Source of the DNA: Notamacropus eugenii
Taxonomy: Eukaryota; Chordata; Mammalia; Diprotodontia; Macropodidae
DNA length: 64,000 bases
NCBI RefSeq assembly: GCF_028372415.1
Contig: NC_092879.1
Span: 71,158,412 to 71,222,411 of the forward strand
Direction: 5' to 3'
Below, one piece after another: positions 63,876 through 64,000 of this stretch (positions within the stretch are counted from its first letter, which is position 1; each line of letters opens with the position of its first letter). A model generated the notes under the pieces. That model searched no databases and had not been told where the DNA came from. It saw only the letters and a program-made list of their open reading frames with translations. Made by a program: the position numbers and the translations under genes.

Positions 63876-64000
63876 AGCAACAGCAGCAGCAGCAGCAAGA
63901 TCTACACCCAGGTACCTCCCTCCAGGCTCCTTGGGGTGGGGGGGCCTCCATTTCCCCTTCCGCAGTAGTGGAACAGTCTCGGTATTATGGGAGAACAAAC
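2646..64000 (+). CDS. CLOCK/NPAS2-family bHLH-PAS transcription factor gene (gene-level entry; 14 certain exons, 3' end outside window)
   Basis: Splicing 2646-2669, 8227-8347, 11768-11822, 12373-12527, 14725-14816, 18955-19044, 24649-24769, 26649-26759, 39993-40111, 41710-41792, 49657-49763, 55488-55635, 57695-57779 and 60881-61062 gives one uninterrupted frame of 497 codons plus two bases. Domain order: N-terminal extension (1-56), family N-terminus (57-67), bHLH (about 68-118), PAS-A (about 140-255), linker (257-296), PAS-B with PAC (about 297-408), Ser-rich linker (438-497). CLOCK and NPAS2 heterodimerise with BMAL1 in the nucleus and activate E-box genes of the circadian clock. The E-box contact residues and the CRY-contact Gln-Trp of PAS-B are kept, so the same kind of activity is inferred. 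PAS-B is close to CLOCK/NPAS2; bHLH loop, PAS-A and linker differ from both. I read it as a third paralogue, possibly orthologous to eutherian PASD1. Intact frame and splice sites argue against a pseudogene. Confidence 0.93.
4380..4630 (+). repeat. MIR/CORE-SINE
   Basis: Nearly full length: 'ctggagtcaggaagagcc', 'gtttcagttttttcatctg', 'taaaatggggataataatag', 'ggttgttgtgaggat', 'cacagtgcccggcaca' in MIR order. Similar copies lie at 46255-46505 and 42920-43200. Confidence 0.9.
5855..6711 (-). mobile_element. 5'-truncated L1 retrotransposon with 16-bp target-site duplication
   Basis: The identical 16-mer gatacagctctttctt lies at 5855-5870 and 6696-6711. Between them is a minus-strand insert that begins with a T run (the poly-A tail, 5871-5885) and contains an L1 ORF2 C-terminus on the minus strand at 6258-6599: [20 protein letters not shown] and [20 protein letters not shown] match the L1 ORF2 end pattern (KxFIAALF..AKxWxxPxCPS, W.KKMWxxxxMEYYAAIKND). 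Length about 825 bp without TSD. A perfect TSD implies a relatively young insertion. It is only the 3' end and cannot move by itself. Confidence 0.93.
6801..6997. mobile_element. hAT-type MITE with 8-bp TSD
   Basis: Termini CAGGGATTTAAGGAGTCC and its imperfect inverted copy ending GGTTAAGGACCCTTG bound a 197-bp element. Flanking octamers ccctaaat (6793-6800) and cccgaaat (6998-7005) match at 7 of 8 positions, the TSD length of hAT transposons. Internal 'tattttatgcatttaaaat' and 'gaaggggcccatag' match the copies at 19440, 29060, 36237 and 59993. Confidence 0.8.
7050..7200 (+). repeat. MIR fragment
   Basis: 'ctctgccacttactacctgtg', 'cttaacctctta' and 'tctcatctgtaaac' occur in MIR order; ends with the 'gatcccttccagct' variant common in marsupial copies. 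Confidence 0.8.
7255..7500 (-). repeat. L2 3'-end fragment, antisense
   Basis: 'tcaatcaataaacacctgtt', 'ttactgtgtgccaagcgtgg', 'gtgctaagcaatggggata' and 'acaaatatagacaa' follow the antisense L2 3' end. Confidence 0.8.
7510..7735 (+). repeat. Marsupial SINE (WSINE1/Mar1-like), sense
   Basis: Full pattern from 'gtggtgcagggaatagagtg' through 'tagctgtgtgactggccaag', 'aatgagctggagaggg', 'aaatggcaaactgctc' to 'aaaagtcacatgtgactgaa'. Confidence 0.88.
7905..8045 (+). repeat. MIR 3' half
   Basis: 'cagtttcctcatctgtaaaa', 'gagataatatgtgtaaag' and 'cacagtgcctggcacatag'. Ends about 180 bp upstream of exon 2. Confidence 0.85.
8227..8347 (+). CDS. Exon 2: residues 9-48, acidic N-terminal extension
   Basis: The acceptor is a T-rich tract ending TTAATAG and the donor is CCACCAG|GTAGAC. 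The exon enters in phase 0 and ends in phase 1, consistent with exon 3. It encodes [17 protein letters not shown]... ending IETTPP, with many Asp/Glu and no recognised domain. It holds a second in-frame ATG at 8251. CLOCK and NPAS2 proteins start close to the bHLH and have no matching segment, so this is either a lineage-specific extension or an open 5' UTR exon. An extremely biased TCTCTG tract begins within 30 bp of the donor. Confidence 0.72.
8374..8815. repeat. TCTCTG/TCTCTGTCTC simple-repeat tract
   Basis: About 440 bp of almost pure pyrimidine with G every few bases on the + strand, most regular after 8520. It begins 27 bp after the exon 2 donor. The long open frames on both strands here (Ser/Leu-rich on +, Arg/Glu-rich on -) are artefacts of the repeat. 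Confidence 0.95.
10110..10260 (-). repeat. L2 3'-end fragment, antisense
   Basis: Starts with an (ATTC)n run, then 'aataaacattcattcagca', 'tgtgctaagcactgggga', 'caaggagcttacaatctg'. Confidence 0.88.
10430..11250 (-). mobile_element. Old L1 3' fragment, antisense
   Basis: The minus strand contains [20 protein letters not shown] (10574-10798), the degraded C-terminus of L1 ORF2, and on the + strand 'tgccagtctgatgggtgtgg' and 'catttctctaattattcgtg', the usual antisense L1 text. No clear TSD; several frameshifts. Confidence 0.82.
11768..11822 (+). CDS. Exon 3: residues 49-66, family N-terminus ([11 protein letters not shown])
   Basis: Acceptor TTTCAG, donor AAGAG|GTAAGA; enters in phase 1 and leaves in phase 2. 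It encodes [18 protein letters not shown] with the split codon R67. [11 protein letters not shown] matches the start of NPAS2 (MDEDEKDRAKR) nearly residue for residue, so the ATG at 11791 lies exactly where NPAS2 starts. This makes 11791 a serious alternative initiation site, giving a protein 56 residues shorter at the N-terminus. Confidence 0.95.
11823..12372 (+). other. Intron 3 (0.55 kb)
   Basis: Phase-2 intron carrying a (TG)n microsatellite 143 bp after its donor. The rest is unique sequence without a recognised element. Confidence 0.85.
11966..12006. repeat. (TG)n microsatellite
   Basis: About 20 TG units in intron 3, shortly after exon 3. UG/CA repeats near splice sites are known to influence splicing in other genes; no effect is shown here. 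Confidence 0.97.
12373..12527 (+). CDS. Exon 4: residues 67-118, basic helix-loop-helix domain
   Basis: Acceptor TTAACCAG, donor CAGAAAG|GTATCT, ending in phase 1. The basic region [19 protein letters not shown] keeps R70, E74 and R78, equivalent to the CLOCK E-box contacts Arg39, Glu43 and Arg47. Helix 1 ([13 protein letters not shown]) and helix 2 ([18 protein letters not shown]) align with CLOCK and NPAS2 without gaps. The loop between them is QGQGQPVK where CLOCK and NPAS2 have six residues (PGNARK / PGNTRK), so it is two residues longer and has lost the Pro-Gly-Asn turn. DNA binding and dimerisation are predicted to be retained. Human PASD1 lacks this domain. Confidence 0.97.
12624..12644. 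repeat. Run of 21 G, 97 bp after the bHLH exon
   Basis: An uninterrupted poly-G run on the + strand. Such runs can form G-quadruplexes in the transcript and are error-prone in assembly, so the exact length is uncertain. Confidence 0.95.
13040..13240 (+). repeat. MIR fragment
   Basis: 'gtgacctggataagtcactt', 'gtctcagtttccttttctgt' and 'ccttctagctcttaccattc' in MIR order. Confidence 0.75.
14725..14816 (+). CDS. Exon 5: residues 119-149, bHLH-PAS-A linker and PAS-A A' helix
   Basis: Acceptor TTTCTCCTTTAAAG, donor TTTGAG|GTAAGA; enters phase 1, leaves phase 0. It encodes [15 protein letters not shown] then [16 protein letters not shown]. The second half matches [17 protein letters not shown] of CLOCK and [17 protein letters not shown] of NPAS2. 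The first half (Ala/Gln-rich) does not match either paralogue. A second AG six bases downstream would put a TAG in frame, so the first AG is chosen. Confidence 0.96.
15070..15275 (-). repeat. MIR, antisense
   Basis: 'cattttacagatgaggaaac', 'gtgacttggccaaggtcata', 'cagctagtaagtatc' and 'gatctgaactcatgtc'. Confidence 0.88.
16840..17035 (-). repeat. MIR, antisense
   Basis: 'acctcatgagataggtgctg', 'cccattttacagtcaggga', 'tgacttgcccaggatcatag' and 'gtaccactcagttgc'. Confidence 0.88.
18575..18670 (-). repeat. L2 3' end, antisense
   Basis: (AATC)n start, then 'ttaagcacttactagatgcc' and 'ggcactgggggataca'. It lies about 285 bp before exon 6. Confidence 0.82.
18955..19044 (+). CDS. Exon 6: residues 150-179, PAS-A core
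   Basis: A 90-bp phase 0-0 exon with acceptor TTTCTCCAATAG and donor ATACCG|GTAAGT. It encodes [20 protein letters not shown] then [15 protein letters not shown] has [20 protein letters not shown] and NPAS2 [20 protein letters not shown] here; human PASD1 has LLDGFMITLSTDGVIICVAE. The glycine of 'LDG' is Glu here, and the hydrophobic residue after 'EG' is shared in kind with PASD1 (GVII/GIII) rather than with CLOCK/NPAS2 (GSII). Confidence 0.97.
19440..19632. mobile_element. hAT-type MITE with 8-bp TSD
   Basis: A 193-bp element bounded by CAGGGAGTCTTTGCCC and an imperfect inverted copy ending GGTTAAGAATCCCTG. Flanking octamers ctttagag (19432-19439) and ctttggag (19633-19640) match at 7 of 8. 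Same family as 6801-6997. Confidence 0.85.
21230..21830 (-). repeat. Long L2 fragment, antisense
   Basis: From the 3' end inward: 'caacaaacatgtattaaggg', 'cctgccctcaaggagctta', 'ggcatgagggatagccaggg', 'gggagccattgaagtattgg'. Other copies at 29585-30090 and 52945-53640. Confidence 0.85.
22785..22872. repeat. Polypyrimidine/polypurine tract
   Basis: Nearly 90 bp of C and T on the + strand (variants of CCTTTCCTCTC) with one GG interruption. Mirror-type pyrimidine tracts can form triplex (H-) DNA. Confidence 0.85.
23150..23700 (+). repeat. L2 fragment interrupted by an antisense MIR
   Basis: L2 sense text 'aatgctacctcctacaggag' / 'gcctttcccagactccccc' (23200-23250) and 'ataggatccttgagggtagg' / 'gggcacataataagtgcttg' (23580-23670) flank an antisense MIR at about 23330-23525 ('gttaagtgacttgccagaat'). 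Confidence 0.82.
24649..24769 (+). CDS. Exon 7: residues 180-219, PAS-A (helical bundle and G-strand side)
   Basis: Acceptor TTTTATATCAG, donor CTAAATG|GTAAGT; phase 0 to 1. Encodes [20 protein letters not shown] followed by [30 protein letters not shown] matches NPAS2 ([12 protein letters not shown]) and CLOCK (FIPEGEHSEVYK). The last 17 residues diverge from CLOCK (THLLESDSLTPEYLK) although length is conserved. It belongs to the PAS-A dimerisation module. Confidence 0.97.
24770..26648 (+). other. Intron 7 (1.9 kb)
   Basis: Phase-1 intron. Antisense L2 3' end at 25500-25620, MIR pieces at about 25895-26000 and 26080-26250, and the (TG)n tract. Remaining sequence unique. Confidence 0.8.
26374..26449. 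repeat. (TG)n with TA/CA end
   Basis: About 22 TG units followed by 'gtatatatatgtgtgtatac' and (AC)n. Lies about 200 bp before exon 8. Confidence 0.95.
26649..26759 (+). CDS. Exon 8: residues 220-256, PAS-A C-terminal strands
   Basis: Acceptor TTTCAACAG, donor TCTCACC|GTAAGT; phase 1 to 1. Encodes [20 protein letters not shown] followed by [17 protein letters not shown]. The pattern EF-CH-RG-YE-VKF is the PAS-A signature of CLOCK/NPAS2. IEF and V at 'RGRV' are like human PASD1 (IEFCCHLKRGNV), whereas CLOCK and NPAS2 have LEF and I/L. A long (TG)n microsatellite ends about 230 bp upstream. Confidence 0.97.
28752..29010 (-). repeat. Marsupial SINE (WSINE1/Mar1-like), antisense
   Basis: 'cagttgtttcagttgcatcc', 'gtgaccccacgtggggtttt', 'ggagtgatttgccatttcct' through 'gtgtcatctagctacc'. 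Confidence 0.92.
29585..30090 (-). repeat. L2 fragment, antisense
   Basis: 'ttatgtgctaggcactgtgc', a low-complexity AC-rich stretch (29660-29810), then 'gggagaacattccagata' and 'ggggcagccagtgaaaatgc', the same arrangement as at 21230. Confidence 0.82.
30566..31145. repeat. Degenerate tandem repeat, about 4 units of ~150 bp
   Basis: The landmark CTCTGGAATCTTCC recurs at 30566, 30719, 30862 (as CTCCAGAATTATCTTCC) and 31027 (as CTCTAGAATCTTCC), spacings of about 153, 143 and 165 bp. Each unit also repeats a 'cattttggaaatgacc' / 'attttagaaaggatcc' / 'attttaggaaggacca' block and a 'catgcttcccctcatttgc' / 'catgtttcccctcattta' block. I do not recognise the unit. Confidence 0.75.
31150..32045 (-). 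mobile_element. Old L1 fragment, antisense, with an internal insertion
   Basis: Antisense L1-like text on both sides: 'tatttattggtgaatggatt' on the left and 'tctgatgcaaaccattttcc' / 'gtgcagaaacttttcaattt' on the right. About 31378-31661 between them does not fit L1 and looks inserted; I cannot classify it. Confidence 0.7.
32126..32232. repeat. (CCT)n(TTC)n(TC)n microsatellite
   Basis: Three successive pyrimidine repeats of changing unit. The Ser/Pro-rich open frame across it is an artefact. It follows an L2/MIR 3' tail ('gcttagcacagtaccta'). Confidence 0.96.
34925..35310 (-). mobile_element. Old L1 3' fragment, antisense
   Basis: The minus strand reads [20 protein letters not shown] and [20 protein letters not shown], the L1 ORF2 C-terminus, followed by degraded 3' sequence. 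More diverged than the copy at 5855-6711. Confidence 0.85.
36237..36499. mobile_element. hAT-type MITE, diverged, with internal TA/CA microsatellite
   Basis: Starts CAAGGGGTGTTTCACTTTCC, ends GGTTAAGAACTCCAG; internal 'ttaaatgcatatgatataat' and 'ggaaaccaattatattgaaa' match the family. An imperfect (TACA/CA)n expansion fills 36390-36462. Flanks ctctaaag and atctagac both approach the hAT target nTCTAGAn but match at only 5 of 8. Confidence 0.7.
36750..36970 (-). repeat. Marsupial SINE (WSINE1/Mar1-like), antisense
   Basis: 'ttgttcagttgtttcagtca', 'gtgactccatttgggatttt', 'gggtggtttgccatttcctt', 'cacagctagtaagtgtctga'. Confidence 0.92.
37850..38680 (+). repeat. L2 fragment, sense, interrupted by an antisense MIR (38275-38420)
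   Basis: 'caatgtttctgtttccgttg', 'gcaaacttcttattctagca' and 'ttcaaggcactgtacagtct' belong to the L2 3' region. The MIR between reads 'cattttgaaggcaaggaaac' and 'tgttaagtgactgaccca'. Confidence 0.78.
38735..38885. repeat. CTCTGT/CTGTCT simple repeat
   Basis: About 150 bp of variants of TCTCTGTCTCTC, the same kind of tract as at 8374-8815 but shorter. Confidence 0.92.
39993..40111 (+). CDS. Exon 9: residues 257-296, inter-PAS linker and first PAS-B strand
   Basis: Acceptor TATTTCTTTTAG, donor TTTTAAAG|GTGAGC; phase 1 to 0. Encodes [20 protein letters not shown] followed by [28 protein letters not shown] resembles PSPSCNGF of NPAS2, and [17 protein letters not shown] resembles VCFIATVRLATPQFLKE. 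The central part, [13 protein letters not shown], is unlike both. The exon follows a 13.2-kb intron, the largest in the window. Confidence 0.96.
40112..41709 (+). other. Intron 9 (1.6 kb)
   Basis: Phase-0 intron filled largely by MIR copies: a tail at about 40485-40540, antisense copies at about 40590-40720, 40770-40880, 41035-41150 and 41385-41540, and a sense piece at 41190-41340. Confidence 0.8.
41710..41792 (+). CDS. Exon 10: residues 297-323, PAS-B
   Basis: Acceptor TTTCTACAG, donor ATCACAG|GTGAGA; phase 0 to 2. Encodes [20 protein letters not shown] and KFLFLDH, then split R324. From [19 protein letters not shown] on it is identical to CLOCK and NPAS2. This strong conservation contrasts with exons 7 and 9 and marks the start of the PAS-B domain, which binds BMAL1 and cryptochromes in CLOCK. 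Confidence 0.98.
42785..43200 (+). repeat. Two adjacent MIR copies in tandem
   Basis: The first (42785-42915) has 'ttggagtcaagaagacctgg' and 'cctcagtttccccatctgta' but stops after the CORE. The second (42920-43200) starts again with 'gcagtagatagagcactggg' and runs to 'cacagtgcctggcacatag' and the tail. Confidence 0.88.
43650..44060 (+). repeat. L2 fragment, sense
   Basis: 'tcacttgcctgttcaaaaac', 'tgcctataggatcaaatgca', 'ctgacattcaaggctctaca' and 'aactcaggtgttacctcttc'. Confidence 0.85.
45850..46200 (-). repeat. L2 fragment, antisense
   Basis: 'tatgggccaggcactgtgct', 'ccaaggagcttgcattctcc' and 'ggcacagcccgtgcaaaggc'. Confidence 0.82.
46255..46505 (+). repeat. MIR/CORE-SINE, nearly complete
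   Basis: 'gctgtgtgaccctgggcaag', 'cctcagtttcctcatctgta', 'ggttgttgtgaggccaaa' and 'cacagtgcctggcatacag'. Confidence 0.93.
47515..47700 (+). repeat. Marsupial SINE (WSINE1/Mar1-like), sense, 3' truncated
   Basis: 'gcctggagtcaggaagacct', 'gctgtgtgaccctgagcaag', 'actggagaaagaaatggcaa'. Confidence 0.85.
47830..48065 (-). repeat. MIR, antisense
   Basis: 'gcactttaaggtttgctaag', 'tccattttgcagatgaggta', 'aataagtgtctgaggccaga', 'tttgaactcaggttttcc'. Confidence 0.88.
49657..49763 (+). CDS. Exon 11: residues 324-359, PAS-B
   Basis: Acceptor TTTGGTCCCAG, donor GAACAAT|GTAAGT; phase 2 to 1. Encodes [20 protein letters not shown] followed by [15 protein letters not shown]. The first 22 residues are identical to CLOCK and NPAS2 ([22 protein letters not shown]); differences begin at [10 protein letters not shown] (NPAS2 IDDLELLARC). 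A (CA)n microsatellite of about 78 bp begins 296 bp after the donor. Confidence 0.98.
50059..50136. repeat. (CA)n microsatellite
   Basis: About 35 CA units with few interruptions, 296 bp after the exon 11 donor. Confidence 0.97.
52945..53640 (-). repeat. Long L2 fragment, antisense
   Basis: 'tattgagcacttattatgtg', 'cttttggaggagacaaccct', 'caggaaagcatttcaggcaa', 'gtagggagctacagaagatt' in the same order as at 21230. The open frames of both strands here belong to the repeat. Confidence 0.85.
55488..55635 (+). CDS. Exon 12: residues 360-408, PAS-B with HI loop and PAC segment
   Basis: The acceptor follows a strong TC-rich tract (TCTCTCTC... then GAAACCAAG); the donor is TAGTTAG|GTAGGA; phase 1 to 2. 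Encodes [20 protein letters not shown] followed by [20 protein letters not shown] and [10 protein letters not shown]379-W380 correspond to the Gln-Trp of the CLOCK HI loop that contacts cryptochrome (mouse Q361-W362), so CRY-mediated repression could be kept. CLOCK and NPAS2 have [14 protein letters not shown]; here the His is Gln. Confidence 0.98.
55636..57694 (+). other. Intron 12 (2.1 kb)
   Basis: Phase-2 intron of mostly unique, AT-rich sequence, with a MIR piece at about 57470-57600. No extra exon recognised. Confidence 0.8.
57695..57779 (+). CDS. Exon 13: residues 409-437, post-PAS helix
   Basis: Acceptor TTTTGTCTAG, donor CTTCAGG|GTATGT; phase 2 to 0. Encodes [20 protein letters not shown] followed by [25 protein letters not shown] aligns with SYAEVRAERRRELGIE of CLOCK and SYADVRVERRQELALE of NPAS2. 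The remainder is not conserved. The phase-0 end fixes the frame of the next exon. Confidence 0.95.
58330..58450 (+). repeat. L2 3' end, sense
   Basis: 'ctgtctgagggcaggcacta', 'tgtatccccagcacatggga', 'cagtgcctagtgtactgc', 'gcttaataaatgtttgttgg'. Confidence 0.9.
59030..59370 (-). mobile_element. Marsupial L1 3'-end piece, antisense
   Basis: 'gagttccaaattcttcccct', 'caatttgatatagactatac', 'atgtgcagtcataaaaaaca' and 'accataagtcctttggaaat' match text that recurs in marsupial genomes and that I attribute to an L1 3' end. The family name is uncertain. Confidence 0.6.
59993..60194. mobile_element. hAT-type MITE, diverged
   Basis: Begins CAGAGGTTCTTCACCTC and ends GCTTAAGACCTCTC (imperfect inverted copy). 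Internal 'atgtttttagatgtataaaa' and 'ggaaaccagttacattgaca' match the copy at 36237. No TSD that I can see. Confidence 0.68.
60881..61062 (+). CDS. Exon 14: residues 438-497, Ser-rich linker
   Basis: Acceptor AAAAATACAG after a T/C-rich tract, donor TACAAA|GTAAGA; phase 0 to 2. Encodes [20 protein letters not shown] then [16 protein letters not shown] and ends [16 protein letters not shown] lies where CLOCK has SQDSGSD, and the Ser-rich, basic composition fits the CLOCK segment SPTPSASSRSSRKSSH, but identity is low. A second frame through the exon is open from 60889 and reads [20 protein letters not shown], but a TGA at 60886 and the phase of exon 13 exclude it. Confidence 0.78.
62076..62271. 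mobile_element. Near-palindromic hAT-type MITE with 8-bp TSD
   Basis: Termini CAGGAGTGGGGAGCCT and AGGTTCCCTACCCCTG are inverted copies, and the complementarity continues inward ('ccacatgtggccctctaggt' against 'gacctagaaggcacatgtgg', then 'ggtcctttgactga' against 'tcagtcaaaaggcc'), so most of the 196 bp could fold on itself. Flanking octamers gcctagca (62068-62075) and gcctggca (62272-62279) match at 7 of 8. Confidence 0.88.
62285..62460 (-). repeat. MIR, antisense
   Basis: 'tatccccatttttggatgtt' and 'cagaggcaggacttgaaccc' then 'ggtcttctgactcca'. It starts directly after the MITE TSD, so the MITE sits at or in the edge of an older SINE. Confidence 0.78.
63694..63911 (+). CDS. Candidate exon 15 with CAG/CAT triplet tract; reading frame unresolved
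   Basis: A strong acceptor (T-rich tract then TTCCCCCTGTCAG) precedes 63694 and a fair donor, CCCAG|GTACCT, follows 63911. Three outcomes are possible. Splicing directly from exon 14 (phase 2) reads [20 protein letters not shown] and stops at TAA 63767, giving a protein of about 522 residues. Entry in phase 1, which needs an unseen exon in 61063-63693, reads [20 protein letters not shown], then a poly-Ser run, and exits in phase 0. A weaker internal acceptor after GGAGGCAG (63802) would give a 32-codon Gln/His run (63803-63898). CLOCK and NPAS2 have Gln-rich C-terminal regions, which makes the Gln register attractive but does not prove it. Confidence 0.45.
63803..63898 (+). repeat. CAG/CAT/CAA triplet tract, 32 triplets
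   Basis: Imperfect (CAG)n broken by CAT and CAA triplets, 96 bp without a frame change. In one register it codes only Gln and His, in the others Ser/Ile/Asn and Ala/Ser/Thr. The interruptions suggest it is fairly stable. It lies inside candidate exon 15. Confidence 0.95.

Noticed and set aside
63605..63998. Poly-Leu and poly-Ala frames on the minus strand at the CAG tract
   Set aside because: They are complements of the triplet repeat; there is no supporting splice structure on that strand.
1..64000. tRNA genes, CRISPR arrays, operons, bacterial promoters
   Set aside because: None present. tRNA-like pieces are heads of MIR/SINE copies, and direct repeats are microsatellites or dispersed SINEs.

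Overview
The window is vertebrate genomic DNA, almost certainly from a marsupial. The evidence is its interspersed repeats: many copies of MIR/CORE-SINEs and of the longer marsupial SINE type whose MIR-like body runs into a tail ending in a 'gaaatggcaaac...' stretch (WSINE1/Mar1-like), many L2 fragments, 5'-truncated L1 copies with a marsupial-looking ORF2 C-terminus and 3' end, and hAT-type MITEs. There are no bacterial or viral genes, no rRNA or tRNA genes and no CRISPR array. The family names are from memory, not from a RepeatMasker run.

One gene explains almost all the coding sequence. It runs on the + strand from about 2.5 kb to beyond the right edge. Fourteen exons (first ATG at 2646, last certain exon ending at 61062) join in one open frame of at least 497 codons. 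All internal junctions use GT-AG, all phases agree, and there is no frameshift or internal stop. The product is a bHLH-PAS-PAS transcription factor of the CLOCK/NPAS2 family: an unusual N-terminal extension (residues 1-56), then the family N-terminus ([11 protein letters not shown]), a complete basic helix-loop-helix, PAS-A, PAS-B with its PAC segment, and the start of the serine-rich linker. It is too divergent in the bHLH loop, PAS-A and linker to be CLOCK or NPAS2, but PAS-B is nearly identical to theirs. The best reading is a third mammalian CLOCK paralogue. The leading hypothesis is a marsupial counterpart of eutherian PASD1, a CLOCK-derived X-linked cancer/testis gene that has lost the bHLH and PAS-B in human. 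If so, this copy keeps the ancestral full architecture.

Layout: 1-2470 is upstream DNA made mostly of SINE and L2 remnants. A TATA-like box (2471) precedes exon 1 (start codon exon). Exon 2 (8227) is followed by a 440-bp TCTCTG-rich tract, exon 3 (11768) by a (TG)n tract and exon 4 (12373, bHLH) by a run of 21 G. Exons 5-9 (14725-40111) encode PAS-A and the inter-PAS linker; the 13.2-kb intron 8 between exons 8 and 9 holds L1 remnants, a degenerate ~150-bp tandem repeat and a triplet microsatellite. Exons 10-13 (41710-57779) encode PAS-B and exon 14 (60881) the linker. At 63694-63911 lies a candidate fifteenth exon with a CAG/CAT tract open in Ser, Ala and Gln registers. Its splice phase does not agree with exon 14 in a simple way, so the C-terminus is unresolved.

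Among the mobile elements, three are dated by clear target-site duplications: a 5'-truncated L1 (5871-6695, 16-bp perfect TSD) and hAT MITEs at 6801-6997 and 19440-19632 (8-bp TSDs). A near-palindromic hAT MITE of a different type lies at 62076-62271 (8-bp TSD).
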